NCBI GenBank assembly: GCA_036405495.1
Contig: DASWXL010000003.1
Location: forward strand, 1 to 44,349
DNA length: 44,349 nucleotides
DNA from: DASWTL01 sp036405495
Lineage (GTDB): Bacteria > Bacteroidota > Bacteroidia > Sphingobacteriales > Sphingobacteriaceae
Direction: 5' to 3'
The translations under genes and the position numbers were made by a program. This document shows, piece by piece, positions 18,832 through 26,470 of the stretch (the stretch's first letter is position 1; the number at the start of each line of letters is the position of its first letter). The notes beneath the pieces were generated by a model that made no database searches, had not been told where the DNA came from, and worked only from the letters and a program-made list of their open reading frames with translations.

Positions 18832-21285
18832 TTAATTCTTCATCCTGCGCTGTTCGTCTTCAACTCCTGTTGCACGACGTCGGGCGGGCTTAATTTCATT
18901 CTTGCCGAAGCGGTAGGTGAGCGTGACCTTACCAACCCGGGTTTCATGCTTTTGCACCAGGTTATATGTAAGGCCCTCGTAAGCACTTGAGATCTTTTGC
19001 TCGCGGGTGTTAAAAATATCGGTAACACCGAGCTTAACATTTGCCTTTTTGTTCAGGAACGATTTGCTCAATCCCAGGTCGATCCCGTACTGCGCCTCGA
19101 TCTTTAGTGTTCCATATTCTAAAGGCGACTGATAATTGCCGCTGACCTCGGCGGTAAAGCTATTGTTAATGATGAACGTGTGCTGGCTGTTGAACTGGTA
19201 ACCTACTTTACCGGTGTTCACTTCCTTACCTCTGAGGTTTGGAGATCGCATGCCGAGGTAAAATACCACCAGATTATTGCTGGAGTTCCACCATTTGGCA
19301 AAAGTGGCCGGTGCATTTGCGCTAAAGCTGTAATTGATCTGCTTGTTTAAATTTTCCCTTGTTTGGAACAGTGCCTTGCGGGTGGTATCAGGGAGCAGCA
19401 CTTCGGCGATCACATCGCGGGTCAGGCTGTGCCCGAGACCAAACATATATCTCTTCTTATAGGTGTAGCTGAGTTCATAGTTGTTGGTGTACTGTGGATT
19501 CAAGAATGGGTTTCCCTGGTTGTACGTGTATTGATCAAGGAAGAACTCGAACGGGTTCAACGCATCATAGCTCGGCCGATCAATACGTCGGCTGTAAGAG
19601 ATACCCAGATCGTGGTCTTTCGAAATTGCCCGGTTAATGAATACGCTCGGAAACAAGTCGAAATAGCTGCGATCAACCTCTTTGCCTGTCGTGATCAGGT
19701 TTCCGTTCGAGTTGGTTTGTTCAGCCCGTAAACCAGCCTGGATGCTTGTTTTATTGAACTGCTTATTCAAGCTCAGATAAGCTGCATTTACGTTCTCATT
19801 ATATACAAAGTGATTGCTTCGGCGCGCGTCATTCAGCCAGTTGCCATTCTGCAATTGTTCAAATTTAAAGTCATTGTCGGTCTCTACCCAGCTGCTTTTC
19901 AGTCCGGCTTCCAGTTTCATCGATTTGGTGAGCGGTTTCGAATAGTCTATCTTAAAGGCTTTGATGTCGATAGCGGAAGGAGTGCCATTCCGTATAATAT
20001 CGGAAGGCCTGAGCACGCTGCCGTCATGATCAAAAAAACTGTTGTCATATGCCATGCGGTCGTTGCCGCTGTAATCGGAATAATCAAGATCAACAGACAA
20101 TTCCTGGCCGGCACTATCAAGCACCACTTTGTAATTCAGGTTATAGGACAGGTTCCGGTATTTGTTCCTGCCATCATTGATCGCTACGATCGACGAGTCT
20201 TTCTGGCCGAACGACGGTCCAATGCTGGTTCTGTTGTCATAAAGTTCACGACCGGAATTTATATAACCGTTCACCATGAATCCCAGCGTGTTCTTTTTGT
20301 TCAAAAAGACGTCTACTCCCGCCTTGAAGTTATTGTAATCGGTATTGCGCAGCGATGAACCGGTTTGTCCAAAATACGTGTCGAGCTCTTTTCCGGCATT
20401 GATGCGGTTGATGACCATGTCTTGTCCGCGCTTATTGAACGAGTAATTGTAGTTTCCAAAGACATTGATCTTATTATTCCGGTGATTTAACGTTACTCCG
20501 GCATTTGTCCGGTGATTTTCGCCTAACCCGGCACCTGCAGTTAACGTACCGTTGGTGCCGCCGTTCCTGCTTTTTTTAGTTTTTATATTAATTATTCCTG
20601 AGTTCCCACTTGCGTCGTAGCGTGCTGATGGATTGGTGATCAGTTCGATACTTTCTATCTGGGTACTTGGCATCCCTTTAAGCATGTTTGCCACATCGGC
20701 ATTGCTCATATAAGTTTGTTTGCCGTCAAGCATAACTAAAACCCCTTGCTTGCCCTGCATGGCGATATTATCATTCTGATCGACTGTTACCCCAGGGGCC
20801 TTTTGTAAGACTTCCAAGGCGGTTGAACCTGCAGCGACGCTGCTGTTCTCGACATTCATCACCAGGCGGTCAGCTTTCCGTTCAACAAACGGACGGGTTG
20901 AAGTTATGGTAACTTCTTTCAGCGTTTTACTGGCTATCTTCAGTTGGAGATCGCCAACCTGTACGGCCTTATTCTGCTCGTCAATTGAAAAAGGCTTGCT
21001 TGTCGCCTTCGTATAGCTCACCATCGCTGCAGTGATCTTATAAGATCCCTTAGCCAGATTTTCAAAGGTATATTTTCCCGAAAGATCGGTCATTGCAGTT
21101 TTCACCAGGGATGAATCCTTTGCATTTAGCAGGATCACGGTAGCAAAATCCAGCGGTTTATTTTGTTCGTCAAGTACTGTGCCTGTCACCTTGCTTCCCG
21201 CAAGTTTTGCTTGCGCTCGGGCATTTCCGGCGGACAGAAAAATGAACGCCATCAGGCAAATAAAGTAAGTAATATTCGTTCTCAT
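18832..21285 (-). CDS. Outer-membrane beta-barrel protein with CarboxypepD_reg-like and plug domains
   Basis: The 817-residue protein has a signal peptide ending in SAGNARAQ and then a CarboxypepD_reg-like domain (about residues 32-105, with VTGTVLDEQNKPLDFATVIL). A plug-like region carries DVANMLKGMPSTQIESIELI and TNPSARYDASGNSGIINIKT. The long C-terminal barrel is of the OMP_b-brl_3 type common in Bacteroidota. Such proteins resemble TonB-dependent receptors but usually lack a SusD partner, and their cargo is mostly unknown. The adjacent genes give no substrate: it converges on GH3 and is divergent from the htrA-like gene. The last residues are arginine-rich (KPARRRATG), which is unusual after a barrel. 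Confidence 0.88.
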   Translation of the reverse strand: MRTNITYFICLMAFIFLSAGNARAQAKLAGSKVTGTVLDEQNKPLDFATVILLNAKDSSLVKTAMTDLSGKYTFENLAKGSYKITAAMVSYTKATSKPFSIDEQNKAVQVGDLQLKIASKTLKEVTITSTRPFVERKADRLVMNVENSSVAAGSTALEVLQKAPGVTVDQNDNIAMQGKQGVLVMLDGKQTYMSNADVANMLKGMPSTQIESIELITNPSARYDASGNSGIINIKTKKSRNGGTNGTLTAGAGLGENHRTNAGVTLNHRNNKINVFGNYNYSFNKRGQDMVINRINAGKELDTYFGQTGSSLRNTDYNNFKAGVDVFLNKKNTLGFMVNGYINSGRELYDNRTSIGPSFGQKDSSIVAINDGRNKYRNLSYNLNYKVVLDSAGQELSVDLDYSDYSGNDRMAYDNSFFDHDGSVLRPSDIIRNGTPSAIDIKAFKIDYSKPLTKSMKLEAGLKSSWVETDNDFKFEQLQNGNWLNDARRSNHFVYNENVNAAYLSLNKQFNKTSIQAGLRAEQTNSNGNLITTGKEVDRSYFDLFPSVFINRAISKDHDLGISYSRRIDRPSYDALNPFEFFLDQYTYNQGNPFLNPQYTNNYELSYTYKKRYMFGLGHSLTRDVIAEVLLPDTTRKALFQTRENLNKQINYSFSANAPATFAKWWNSSNNLVVFYLGMRSPNLRGKEVNTGKVGYQFNSQHTFIINNSFTAEVSGNYQSPLEYGTLKIEAQYGIDLGLSKSFLNKKANVKLGVTDIFNTREQKISSAYEGLTYNLVQKHETRVGKVTLTYRFGKNEIKPARRRATGVEDEQRRMKN

Positions 21286-21487
21286 AACATTTTCGATTAA
21301 GACAGAAAGGCAGCACGTCTGCTGCTTTTCCGGAATTATGACGATCAGACCACGGATTGGTTACAAGGAAAAATTAATTAGGCCTACTCGGGTGTATCAT
21401 CCTTCTGATCGAGAGTTTTTTAGGTAAAACTTTTCCAAAGGCTGGATACTTCTTATTAGAGGCGGCGGGCAGGAAGAAGAGCGTTAA
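21286..21487. promoter_or_regulatory. Divergent control region, barrel protein / htrA
   Basis: This 202-base gene-free region must hold promoters for both neighbours. A short hairpin, GCAGCA (21310-21315) with TGCTGC (21320-21325), lies about 25 bases before the start codon of the minus-strand gene and would be in its leader. I saw no convincing -33/-7 pair in either direction. Confidence 0.35.
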
Positions 21488-22990
21488 ATGACAGGAATGA
21501 AAAACTTTGGGATAATAGCAGGCACCGCATTGCTAAGTGCGGCGGTCGCAATCGGTGCCTACCGGGTAATCGATAATGAAGGTGACCATGATCGCGGGGT
21601 ATTAGATCAGACGCAGGACGTGTACTTTACCAGTAATCCCACATCAGCAGGTACGCCGCTGCCAGACTTTAATTTTGTGGGCGCTGCCGCTGCGGCTACT
21701 CCCGGCGTTGTCCATATCCGTACAACTTACAATTCCGGCGGCGGCTCGCAAAGTCCATGGAGTGAGTTCTTTGGCATCCCACAGGGTAATATGCCATCCA
21801 GAGGGTCAGGATCGGGCGTTATTATCACCGGCGACGGCTACATTGCTACCAATAATCATGTGGTGGAAGATGCGTCTCAGATTGAAGTGGTACTTCCAAA
21901 TAAACGCACTTTCAAAGCTAAACTGGTAGGGCGGGATCCCAACACGGATCTGGCCCTGGTCAAAATAGAGGGTAAAGACCTTCCGGTAGTAAAGATCGGA
22001 AACTCGGATAACGTCCAGATCGGCGAATGGGTGCTGGCGATAGGGTATCCGTTCTCTTTGAACACCACCGTAACTGCCGGTATCATCAGCGCAAAAGGAA
22101 GGAGTATCGGAATTCTTGACGAAACACAACAGCAGGGTGGCGTTCAAACCAGCACGGCCATCGAATCTTTCATTCAAACGGATGCCGCCATAAATCCCGG
22201 AAACAGCGGGGGCGCCCTGGTTAATTCCAATGGCGAGCTTATTGGTATAAATGCCGCCATTGCTTCACAAACCGGAAGTTATGCCGGTTATGGCTTTGCT
22301 ATTCCCGCTAATCTGGCCAAAAAAATACTGGAGGATCTGATCAAGTTCGGAACTGTTAAACGCGCTTATCTGGGCGTTACGTTTCCGGCACCTGCGGCTG
22401 AAGAGCAGTTTCTCCGTGAACGCGGAATTAATCCTGGTTCCGTAAGAGGTGTTTACATTACGGGAATTCAGAGCAACAGTGCTGCCGCTGCTGCCGGTCT
22501 GAAAGCAGGTGATATCATTCAAAGTATTGATGGGGTGAAGGTCGCTTCGTCAGCGGAGTTTTCTGAACGGATCGGCCGGCATCGGCCGGGCGACAAGGTG
22601 GAGCTGACCTATTTGCGTGCAAATAAAACGCAAACCGTTAATGTGACACTCAAAGGTGGCAGTGATACCCGATTAGCTGATAACAGCAGCAACGCCGTCG
22701 AGGAGGCATTCAATAAACTAGGAGCGAAGTTTCAGCCTGCGAGTGCGAACCTGAAACAGCGCCTTCGCGTTTCTGCGGGTGTTGTGGTGACAGATGTAGT
22801 TGATGGCGGCTTCTTTGACTATATCGGACTTCCCGAAGGGACTGTCATTACCAGCATGGGCGGTATGCCGGTCAACAGTGAGAACGATATAAAACAAGCG
22901 CTGGGTCGGGCAAGAAGTGGGGTTATACGTGTTAACGCCGTCATACCGGATGGATCCCGGCTGATCTTCAACCTTTCGTTCGGTGCATAA
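21488..22990 (+). CDS. degP: DegP/HtrA-family serine protease with two PDZ domains
   Basis: The 500-residue protein begins with a hydrophobic segment (about residues 6-25) that lacks a clear cleavage site, so it may be a signal anchor. The trypsin-like domain shows the full triad: H124 in TNNHVVEDA, D154 in DPNTDLALVKIE, and S240 in AAINPGNSGGALVN. PDZ1 (about 285-395) includes AAAAGLKAGDIIQSIDG and PDZ2 (about 420-500) includes GLPEGTVITSMGG. Do-type proteases degrade or refold misfolded envelope proteins, often under envelope stress. It is a single gene ending at a hairpin (22992-23019). The paralogue (DegP, DegQ or DegS type) cannot be decided from sequence alone. Confidence 0.93.
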   Translation: MTGMKNFGIIAGTALLSAAVAIGAYRVIDNEGDHDRGVLDQTQDVYFTSNPTSAGTPLPDFNFVGAAAAATPGVVHIRTTYNSGGGSQSPWSEFFGIPQGNMPSRGSGSGVIITGDGYIATNNHVVEDASQIEVVLPNKRTFKAKLVGRDPNTDLALVKIEGKDLPVVKIGNSDNVQIGEWVLAIGYPFSLNTTVTAGIISAKGRSIGILDETQQQGGVQTSTAIESFIQTDAAINPGNSGGALVNSNGELIGINAAIASQTGSYAGYGFAIPANLAKKILEDLIKFGTVKRAYLGVTFPAPAAEEQFLRERGINPGSVRGVYITGIQSNSAAAAAGLKAGDIIQSIDGVKVASSAEFSERIGRHRPGDKVELTYLRANKTQTVNVTLKGGSDTRLADNSSNAVEEAFNKLGAKFQPASANLKQRLRVSAGVVVTDVVDGGFFDYIGLPEGTVITSMGGMPVNSENDIKQALGRARSGVIRVNAVIPDGSRLIFNLSFGA

Positions 22991-22991
22991 A

Positions 22992-23019
22992 AGAGTACTG
23001 CCAACAGTGGCAGTACTCT
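22992..23019. terminator. Hairpin between convergent degP and GDPD genes
   Basis: AGAGTACTGCCA (22992-23003) pairs perfectly with TGGCAGTACTCT (23008-23019) around a four-base loop, one base after the degP stop codon. Neither side has a strong T run directly after the stem. The perfect 12-base stem and its place between convergent genes still make a shared terminator or 3'-end stabiliser likely. Confidence 0.65.
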
Positions 23020-23042
23020 ACTCGCGAGCCGTCTGAAATTTT

Positions 23043-24095
23043 TTACCTGTTAGTTGTGAGTTGCAGGAGCGCTTCCGGTTCATTTGTGGTTATAAACTCG
23101 ACGTCCTGTTCCAATAACCATTCCATTACTTCCCTGTCGTTAACTGTCCAGGCGTTCACGGTCAGGTTCAGTTTTTTGGCTTCTTGTATCCATCTCTTAT
23201 TTTTCTGAAATACCGAGTAATGATAATCCAGTCCCCAGAGTTTGCCGGCCGAAATCTCCTGCGGCGATTTGTCACCGTTTAGGTAGGCAACTCTGGCATA
23301 AGGATCCAGGCGTGTCAATTCCTGACAGGCATCATAGCTGAAGCTGATATAGTCGACCCAGGCCTGAGCTTTTAGCTTTCTGACCAGTTTTACGACTTCC
23401 CTTGTAATGGTTAACATGTGTTCTTTGCCCGAAACCGTTGGTTTGATCTCCAGGATGAGTTTAGTTTTATTCTGGTTCAACCCCGTTTTAATATAGGCTT
23501 CCAGAGTTGGGAGGCTTTCCCCGTTAGATAATGTGATCCCGGCTAAATCCTCCGATGGCGTCTTTTCTATTACCACACCCTGTACGTCTGCATCATGGTT
23601 CACAAACAGGACCGAATCGGCCGACATGCGTACATCGAATTCGCTTCCTTCGCATCCGAGATCGATGGCGTACTTCAAAGCAGTAAGCGAGTTTTCGGTT
23701 GTTTCCGTGTTTTTCCAGGCTCCGCGATGAGCAACGACCCTGTTGCGGATGAACTGGTTATTAACGAGCCGGAAGCTGTCTTTTATTTTTCCGGCGTTGG
23801 TTTCCACCTCGATCTCTATCTCATACGATTGTATCCCCGCCTTATTAAAAGCCGGTTGGATGTAAAGCTGATTGGTGTTTGAAATGTTGAAGGCTTTTGC
23901 ATGCTGCCCTTTCAACGTTACTTTCTTAATAGGGCTTGCCGGCGAAACGGCGATCGAACCTACCTCATTCTTCCCATGAGAAAAGGTGTACTTGCTTAAT
24001 ACGATTGAGTGGGTGGTTTGTCCGTAAACCATCAACATGCTGTTATTCAACAGTGTGAATAACAGCATGTATTTTATTGTTTTTGATAACTTCAT
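23043..24095 (-). CDS. Secreted glycerophosphodiester phosphodiesterase with cadherin-like N-domain
   Basis: The 350-residue protein has a signal peptide (MKLSKTIKYMLLFTLLNNSM, then LMVYGQ). About residues 27-112 look like a cadherin-type beta domain (for example LYIQPAFNKAGIQSYEIEIE). The GDPD barrel begins at VVAHRGAWKNTETTENS: H123 and R124 start the motif, E134 follows, E152 and D154 lie in GSEFDVRMS, and H167 in FVNHD is the second catalytic histidine. GDPDs cut glycerophosphodiesters into glycerol-3-phosphate and an alcohol; here the reaction would be outside the cytoplasm, suggesting phosphate or glycerol scavenging from lipids. Its start overlaps by 53 bases a broken phosphoesterase remnant upstream, with which it may once have formed an operon. 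Confidence 0.9.
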   Translation of the reverse strand: MKLSKTIKYMLLFTLLNNSMLMVYGQTTHSIVLSKYTFSHGKNEVGSIAVSPASPIKKVTLKGQHAKAFNISNTNQLYIQPAFNKAGIQSYEIEIEVETNAGKIKDSFRLVNNQFIRNRVVAHRGAWKNTETTENSLTALKYAIDLGCEGSEFDVRMSADSVLFVNHDADVQGVVIEKTPSEDLAGITLSNGESLPTLEAYIKTGLNQNKTKLILEIKPTVSGKEHMLTITREVVKLVRKLKAQAWVDYISFSYDACQELTRLDPYARVAYLNGDKSPQEISAGKLWGLDYHYSVFQKNKRWIQEAKKLNLTVNAWTVNDREVMEWLLEQDVEFITTNEPEALLQLTTNR

Positions 24096-24450
24096 AATTC
24101 TGTGCGTTTAAACTTAGCACTTTTGAGTAAACATTGCCAAATGGGTCGATGGCGCTTACTGTTATTTCTTTAACATTGGCAGACAACCTCACAAAAAATA
24201 AATGGTCTGTGCGGTTAGGTTCTACCCACGAACGTTTCGCTGGCTTTTCCGGCCCATTGAACGTCTCAACTGCCAAAGGATCATTGGCTGTGCGCTGCTC
24301 CGGTGCACCCATTGATGTGCCGTCAGCAAACCATTCTACCTTCCAGTTGCGGTCATAATGAGCGTGCAATGAGGGGCATTCCGCTTGCGTCGGTGACAGT
24401 ACCGGTAATCCTGGATTCCTGGGCCAGGGCGACGCTAATGTGTAAAACAA
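24043..24450 (-). pseudogene. Remnant: C-terminal domain of a calcineurin-like phosphoesterase
   Basis: The frame 24450-24043 has no ATG near its beginning (TTG at best) and is closed by a stop just upstream, at about 24514. From about residue 33 it matches, by my memory of the family, the C-terminal domain of Bacteroidota calcineurin-like phosphoesterases: YDRNWKVEWFADGTSMGAPE, KPAKRSWVEP, TDHLFFVRL and ITVSAIDPFGNVYS. The phosphatase domain with its metal ligands is absent, and nothing resembling it is seen in the 187 bases upstream. I read this as a deletion remnant whose tail runs into the GDPD start. A small functional protein is less likely. Confidence 0.6.
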
Positions 24451-24637
24451 CGAAAAAGCGAGCGTAATGCCCGCTTCAACGACAATTTGGTAATATTTTG
24501 GTTTACAGCGTTAAGTTTAAATTTCGCCTCGAAGCTAGACCAGTTGTATTAATGGAATACTAGGGGAAGGTTAAACTAGTTGAGGCACATTTTTACGCAC
24601 GGAGCCTGAACAGCTGTTGTCAGATGTTATGAGAAGG

Positions 24638-25312
24638 TCAATCTTTACGTACCGGTACTGCCTGCATCTTTCTTTTGGCCGACCGGGCTTTTACAGCTGC
24701 AATGACGGGTGGAAGCGTAGCCAGTACCGTGATGGCCACCACGGCAACGGAGAAGTTTTCTTTAACTACAGCAATGTTACCGAACAGGTATCCAAGGGAC
24801 AGGAAAAATACGATCCAGATCACTGCTCCTACAACGTTATAAAGTGTAAACAAGGGCAGCCGCATGCGCCCTACACCCGCGACAAACGGTACGAATGTGC
24901 GCAGTACGGGGAAAAAGCGACTGAAGATCACCGCTTTTCCACCGTGCTTCTGGAAAAATTCCTTGGTGGTCTCGTAATATTCCAACTTAAGTATCTTGTT
25001 GGTTGGTTTAAATACTCTCGTGCCCAAAAAACTGCCAATTGTATAATTCGTGGCGTTACCTAATATAGCTCCTATGGTTAAAATGACTGCGAGCAGATAG
25101 ATGTCCAAACCTGTGCCCCCCGCTGCGATCAAAGCGCCTGCCGCGAACAAAAGCGGGTCGCCCGGTAAGAAGGGTGTCACCACCAATCCGGTTTCGGCAA
25201 AGATGATCAGAAATAAGATGAGGTATGTCCAAACCTGATAAGATTGAATGATCTCATTCAGATGCTGGTCGATATGAAGAAAGAGGTCTAATGCTTCAGT
25301 TATGAATTCCAT
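24638..25312 (-). CDS. DedA/SNARE-associated family membrane protein
   Basis: The 224-residue protein has four to five hydrophobic segments and the DedA-family motifs ETGLVVTPFLPGDPLLFAAG near the N-terminus, then GAILGNATNYTIG and FSRFFPVLRTFVPFVAGVG, in which the conserved arginines and proline lie in the re-entrant region. DedA proteins are inner-membrane transporters tied to undecaprenyl-phosphate or phospholipid recycling and to membrane stress tolerance; which activity this one has is not visible. A TATTTTTG box lies just upstream of its start. The gene stands alone between two minus-strand genes of unrelated function. Confidence 0.92.
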   Translation of the reverse strand: MEFITEALDLFLHIDQHLNEIIQSYQVWTYLILFLIIFAETGLVVTPFLPGDPLLFAAGALIAAGGTGLDIYLLAVILTIGAILGNATNYTIGSFLGTRVFKPTNKILKLEYYETTKEFFQKHGGKAVIFSRFFPVLRTFVPFVAGVGRMRLPLFTLYNVVGAVIWIVFFLSLGYLFGNIAVVKENFSVAVVAITVLATLPPVIAAVKARSAKRKMQAVPVRKD

Positions 25313-25326
25313 AGTTAAAATTTGCG

Positions 25327-25334
25327 CAAAAATA
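25327..25334 (-). promoter_or_regulatory. Candidate -7 element for the DedA gene
   Basis: Read on the minus strand, this site is TATTTTTG, a perfect TAnnTTTG match, 14 bases before the DedA start codon. It would imply a very short leader, and no clear TTTG lies 19 bases upstream, so the call is weak. Confidence 0.3.
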
Positions 25335-25446
25335 GAAGTATTAACTTAACGGGGATAAAAATCTTTGCCCGTCGGGGTCATTAACCGATTAAGTTCCCGG
25401 TTATTGCTATCAGAGACAGAAAATGATAATAATGTTACAACACACC

Positions 25447-26337
25447 CTACAGATCTTCTCGTGAAGCGTGGTACAACTCATACCAATCCTGGCGGTCGAG
25501 ATTAATGTTAAATGCATTGACGATATTCCTGATACGTTGTTCATCGGTAGTTCCGATAAGTGGGAGTGCACCTAATTTTACAAGCCAGGCTACCGCAACT
25601 GACTCGATATCGCAGTGGTGTTTTTCAGCTGTTTCGTCAAGCTTTTCCCGCACCTTCACAGGGAGGTACTCAGTTCCGTTAGCAATCCTTCCGGCAGCCA
25701 GCGGAGCTGAGGCCAGCGGCCTCATATAGCGCTGCTTTATATAGTCGACCTGTCCGTTATCAAGTGCAGCCGTATTCAGGAGATTAAGCTCAATGTGATT
25801 GGTTACGATCGGCGTTCTTAAGTAGGACGCCAGTAACTGATGCTGAAAAACGGAAAAGTTCGCTATCCCTATGTGCTTTACTTTTCCGGATTCCTTAAGC
25901 TGCCTTAACGTTATGGCCGTTTCTTCCAGGTTTGATACAGGGTCGAGGTGGTTTAGCAGAAATATATCAATGTAATCCGTTCTGAGTTTTCGGAGTGAGT
26001 TATCTAAACTTCTCAGGATATGCTCTGCCGAGGTATCGACATGCCGTACCCGAACGCCTGGCTGGCCGGGATGCGGAACGCGGAGCCCGCATTTTGTAAA
26101 GAGAACCAGGTCTTCACGTTGAACGGACTTTCTGCCTATGAGCTGTCCAAACAATTCTTCACATCCATAGGAGCCATAGATGTCGGCATGGTCGAACGTA
26201 TTTATTCCCAATTCCAGACAGAGGTTGACGATCTTCTCCATGGTCTCAGAAGGGTCTTTCACATCGTTCCAGCGGTAAAAGCCATAAATGGCGGGGGAGA
26301 CCTTCGGCCCGGAATCGCTCAGGTAAATTTGTTCCAT
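25447..26337 (-). CDS. Aldo/keto reductase, YdhF-like
   Basis: The start at 26337 (MEQIYLSDSGPKVSP) is preferred over an upstream in-frame start at 26436. The family begins at this point, and the longer form would eat into the shared promoter with the TonB-receptor gene. The 296-residue product follows E. coli YdhF closely in pattern: NTFDHADIYGSYGCEELFG gives D49 and Y54 of the catalytic tetrad, VLFTKCG gives K82 and FLLNHLDP gives H130. The C-terminus has LPLIGTTDEQRI for the NADP-binding region. It should be a cytoplasmic NADPH-dependent carbonyl reductase; the natural substrate is unknown. Confidence 0.92.
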   Translation of the reverse strand: MEQIYLSDSGPKVSPAIYGFYRWNDVKDPSETMEKIVNLCLELGINTFDHADIYGSYGCEELFGQLIGRKSVQREDLVLFTKCGLRVPHPGQPGVRVRHVDTSAEHILRSLDNSLRKLRTDYIDIFLLNHLDPVSNLEETAITLRQLKESGKVKHIGIANFSVFQHQLLASYLRTPIVTNHIELNLLNTAALDNGQVDYIKQRYMRPLASAPLAAGRIANGTEYLPVKVREKLDETAEKHHCDIESVAVAWLVKLGALPLIGTTDEQRIRNIVNAFNINLDRQDWYELYHASREDL

Positions 26338-26470
26338 TGTGCGCGTGTTACTGGAGATATAAGACAGATAGGGGTAAGGAAAGGTTTTGGCGAACGGAAG
26401 CCAAATTTCGTGTGCAAATAATAGCTTTACAGTCAATAGAGGTACAACTTTTGTGTTGACAAGAATAATT
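26338..26470. promoter_or_regulatory. Divergent promoter region, reductase / TonB receptor
   Basis: These 133 bases lie between the reductase start (minus strand) and the TonB-receptor start (plus strand). A weak inverted pair GTCAA / TTGAC flanks 26433-26461, and a TTTTG lies next to its right arm. I saw no confident promoter. Confidence 0.25.

Noticed and set aside
18832..21285. Barrel protein as a member of the glucan PUL
   Set aside because: It is on the opposite strand beyond a strong terminator, is not SusC-like, and has no SusD partner.
22992..23019. Repeat or attachment site
   Set aside because: It is a simple perfect hairpin between convergent genes and has no second copy that I could see in the window.
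24451..24637. tRNA or small RNA gene between the phosphoesterase remnant and DedA
   Set aside because: No cloverleaf arms, no TTC-containing T-arm and no terminator-like hairpin could be found in these 187 bases.
26338..26436. Longer start for the aldo/keto reductase
   Set aside because: The added 33 residues match no part of the family and would overlap the divergent gene's promoter and start region.
26387..26470. Longer start for the TonB receptor
   Set aside because: The extra 28 residues precede a complete signal peptide that begins at 26471.
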